Shown here piece after piece: positions 62,343 through 64,000 of a stretch of 64,000 bases of DNA. The DNA comes from Thermohalobaculum sp038524325 (GTDB lineage: Bacteria; Pseudomonadota; Alphaproteobacteria; Rhodobacterales; Rhodobacteraceae): the NCBI GenBank assembly GCA_038524325.1, contig JBCBIS010000002.1, forward strand, positions 1-64,000. The letters run 5' to 3'. The notes under the pieces were generated by a model. That model was not told the DNA's origin. It saw only the letters and a list, made by a program, of their open reading frames with translations, and made no database searches. Every line of letters begins with the position of its first letter. Position 1 is the first letter of the stretch. A program made the position numbers and the translations under genes.

Positions 62343-63961
62343 CAGTTATAGCCCTTTGCCTTGCGCAGAGCGTTGGCGAGGTCCTCGCCAGCGGTGAACA
62401 TCCGCCCCACGCTGGCCGTGCTCAGCTCCTTCAACTGCCGCTCATCCGCCTTGCCAAAGGCGATCGAGTGGATCGGCACATCGCGGCCGAAGGCGAGGCC
62501 GTTGATATACTCCTGCAACGGGCCCTTGTTGGTCTCGTCCGAGGCGCCGTCGGTCATCGCGATGATGGCGGGCAGGTGGTCGAACAGGGTGCCGTCCTTG
62601 TGGTAGCCATCCAGCCGCTCCAACGCTTGCCCCAGCGCATAGTAGAGATCGGTCCCGCCGCCAGCACGCAGGCTGCGCACCTTGCGCTCCAGATCGCCCA
62701 GCGCCGCGGGGTCATTCCCCTCCAGCACCCAAACATTGTCGACCCGGTTCGAGAACGGGATCACGATGGTCACATCCCGCGAGGACGGCTGCAGCAGGTT
62801 CACCGCCGCCGCCTGAGGATCCAGAAGCAGGCGCATGGCGTCCTTGAGCTGGTCGATCGGCTCTCCCTCCATCGAGCCCGAGATGTCCAGCACCCAGACG
62901 GTCAGCGAGGGTTTGCGCAGCTCGGTCTGATAAAGGGTCAGCGCCTCCTGGATCACCCGCCCTTCCGGCGTTGGGATCGGGGCGATGGCGCGGTCGAGAT
63001 CGATGCCCCAGGTCGGGTTCCACACATCAGACGAGCCGCCGCCGGAGAGGCCGATCAGCCCGGCGCGGCGACCGAGGCTGAGCAGCCGCTCTTGCGTTGC
63101 CGAGCCCAGCAGATGCTGCTGGAGGGCCAGAAACGCCTCCTCCTTGGCCGCATCGCCCTTCGAGACAAAGGCGAGCGGGCTGTCGGCCACGGCCAGGCCA
63201 TTGGCGGGATAGATCACATAAAGCGGCTCTTGGCCCAGGCGCACCATCTCCTGATTGGCCTCGATCATCAGCGCTTCGTAATTCATCATCGCGTCAAAGC
63301 GGTCCGGGTTTTCGACGAAAGCTTCCTTCAGCCAGCCCGACGAGCCCGAGGAGCGGTCGATCTGCGCCAGCAGGTTCGAGGTGCCCTGGCGTACCGCGGC
63401 CTCGCCAAGATGCTCCATGGTCAGCACGTCGGGGTCGCCCGCCTGAGCATAGAGAAAGCCGAAATAGGCCGAGGCGCCGGAATTGGATTGGGTGGCCGAG
63501 GTCATGGCCAGCCGGAACGCGCCCTCGGTGGCGGCCTGCTGAATGTCCTGGATCGTGATGTCATCGCGGCCGATCCATCCCAACCGCTCCGCAATCGACT
63601 TGCGCAGCCCCAGCACGACGGGAGAGCGCAGGATCGATTCTCGGTGTTTCGTGACCTTCTGCGTATCGCCCAGCTCGATCCACAGCGAATGGGCAGGCCA
63701 GACGGCGTCGTACTCCCCCTCGCGCCCCTTGCCGAGCTCGCGGCTGATATCGACCGAGCCGAGATAGGTAACGCTGACCTCCACGCCCTCGGCCGAGGCC
63801 CAGTCCTGGATGATCGGCTCAAGCGCCTTGTTCTCCGAGCCCGAGACGATGGCCAGCGTCGCCTTCGGCCCGAAAACCCCGCCGCCGAGGCCGCCAAGCC
63901 CCAAGACCGCCCCCAGGGCGACCAGACCCAGAACCAAGCCAAGAACCAGACGTTTCGACAT
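62342..63961 (-). CDS. Fused substrate-binding and VWA-domain membrane-anchored protein
   Basis: A 539-residue protein in two parts. An N-terminal helix (about residues 4-26) exports or anchors it. Residues about 35-310 resemble a binding protein (DAVWPAHSLWIELGD, TSATQSNSGASAYFGF, PLYVIYPANGLAVADSPLAF). Residues about 335-535 are a VWA domain with a complete metal site: WVLDISGSMEG, GGGTDLYYALGQ and AIIAMTDGASDE. The VWA domain is expected outside the cytoplasm. ATG at 63961. It is the first gene of the cluster in view; the transcript may begin beyond base 64000. Confidence 0.88.
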   Translation of the reverse strand: MSKRLVLGLVLGLVALGAVLGLGGLGGGVFGPKATLAIVSGSENKALEPIIQDWASAEGVEVSVTYLGSVDISRELGKGREGEYDAVWPAHSLWIELGDTQKVTKHRESILRSPVVLGLRKSIAERLGWIGRDDITIQDIQQAATEGAFRLAMTSATQSNSGASAYFGFLYAQAGDPDVLTMEHLGEAAVRQGTSNLLAQIDRSSGSSGWLKEAFVENPDRFDAMMNYEALMIEANQEMVRLGQEPLYVIYPANGLAVADSPLAFVSKGDAAKEEAFLALQQHLLGSATQERLLSLGRRAGLIGLSGGGSSDVWNPTWGIDLDRAIAPIPTPEGRVIQEALTLYQTELRKPSLTVWVLDISGSMEGEPIDQLKDAMRLLLDPQAAAVNLLQPSSRDVTIVIPFSNRVDNVWVLEGNDPAALGDLERKVRSLRAGGGTDLYYALGQALERLDGYHKDGTLFDHLPAIIAMTDGASDETNKGPLQEYINGLAFGRDVPIHSIAFGKADERQLKELSTASVGRMFTAGEDLANALRKAKGYN

Positions 63962-64000
63962 CCTCAGATCCCCCGGCAACAACCGCCAACCACTAGGGCT

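Overview
The window looks like a chromosomal segment of a high-GC alphaproteobacterium of the order Rhodobacterales (Rhodobacteraceae type). The call rests on an alphaproteobacterial AddAB set next to tsaE and trxA, a RegB/Sco redox pair, a DivL-like kinase, the block phoH-ybeY-corC-lnt-HTH-metK-trmB, an FYDLN-domain zinc-ribbon protein, an intracellular PHB depolymerase with a catalytic-type cysteine, and a complete leucine-degradation operon. Almost all of it is ordinary, densely packed core genome. The more accessory parts are about 1.9-10.8 kb and 58.3-64 kb.

Layout. 1-5.2 kb: the N-terminus of an RNase D-like exonuclease, an M20 peptidase, and a single-domain response regulator followed by a methyl-accepting chemotaxis protein that is split by a one-base frameshift. 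5.4-10.9 kb: tRNA-Gly(TCC), an RTX-repeat secreted protein, a patatin with its own outer-membrane barrel (type Vd secretion architecture), an IS3-family transposase remnant, about 400 bases without a recognisable gene, and tRNA-Ala(GGC). 11-15.9 kb: FYDLN protein, phaZ, a YgjP-like metalloprotein, and divergent sco and regB. 15.9-27.2 kb: a plus-strand operon divL-like, tsaE, amgK, murU, addB, addA, trxA. It joins a cell-cycle regulator, tRNA modification, cell-wall sugar recycling and double-strand-break repair.

27.2-46.3 kb is nearly all minus strand: hyp-accD-folC; hydrolase-EamA-cupin; trpA; a DUF2158 protein with an RGG-like tail; trpB, GNAT, trpF, lapA, ihfB, rpsA; cmk, a large membrane protein and aroA; then trmB, a 71-residue protein, metK and an XRE regulator. 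46.4-51.9 kb holds lnt, corC, ybeY, phoH and nhaA. 52-59.9 kb holds a putative 2OG oxygenase and the leucine catabolic genes ivd-mccB-mccA-hmgL-enoyl-CoA hydratase. A low-GC membrane-protein gene is spliced between ivd and mccB, and a palindrome lies just upstream of ivd.

60-64 kb carries the most interesting cluster. A substrate-binding domain fused to a VWA domain, an XpaC-family protein, a second paralogous substrate-binding protein and a DUF6434 protein are packed with 1-nt overlaps or gaps. No ABC permease or ATPase is present, which suggests a sensing or stress module rather than an importer.

At several junctions there are large hairpins whose loops are runs of G/C (28.6, 34.2, 35.6 and 43.4 kb), including a 21-G homopolymer. 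These look like a family of operon-boundary or leader structures able to form G-quadruplexes. All functional statements come from reading the sequence; no database search was run.
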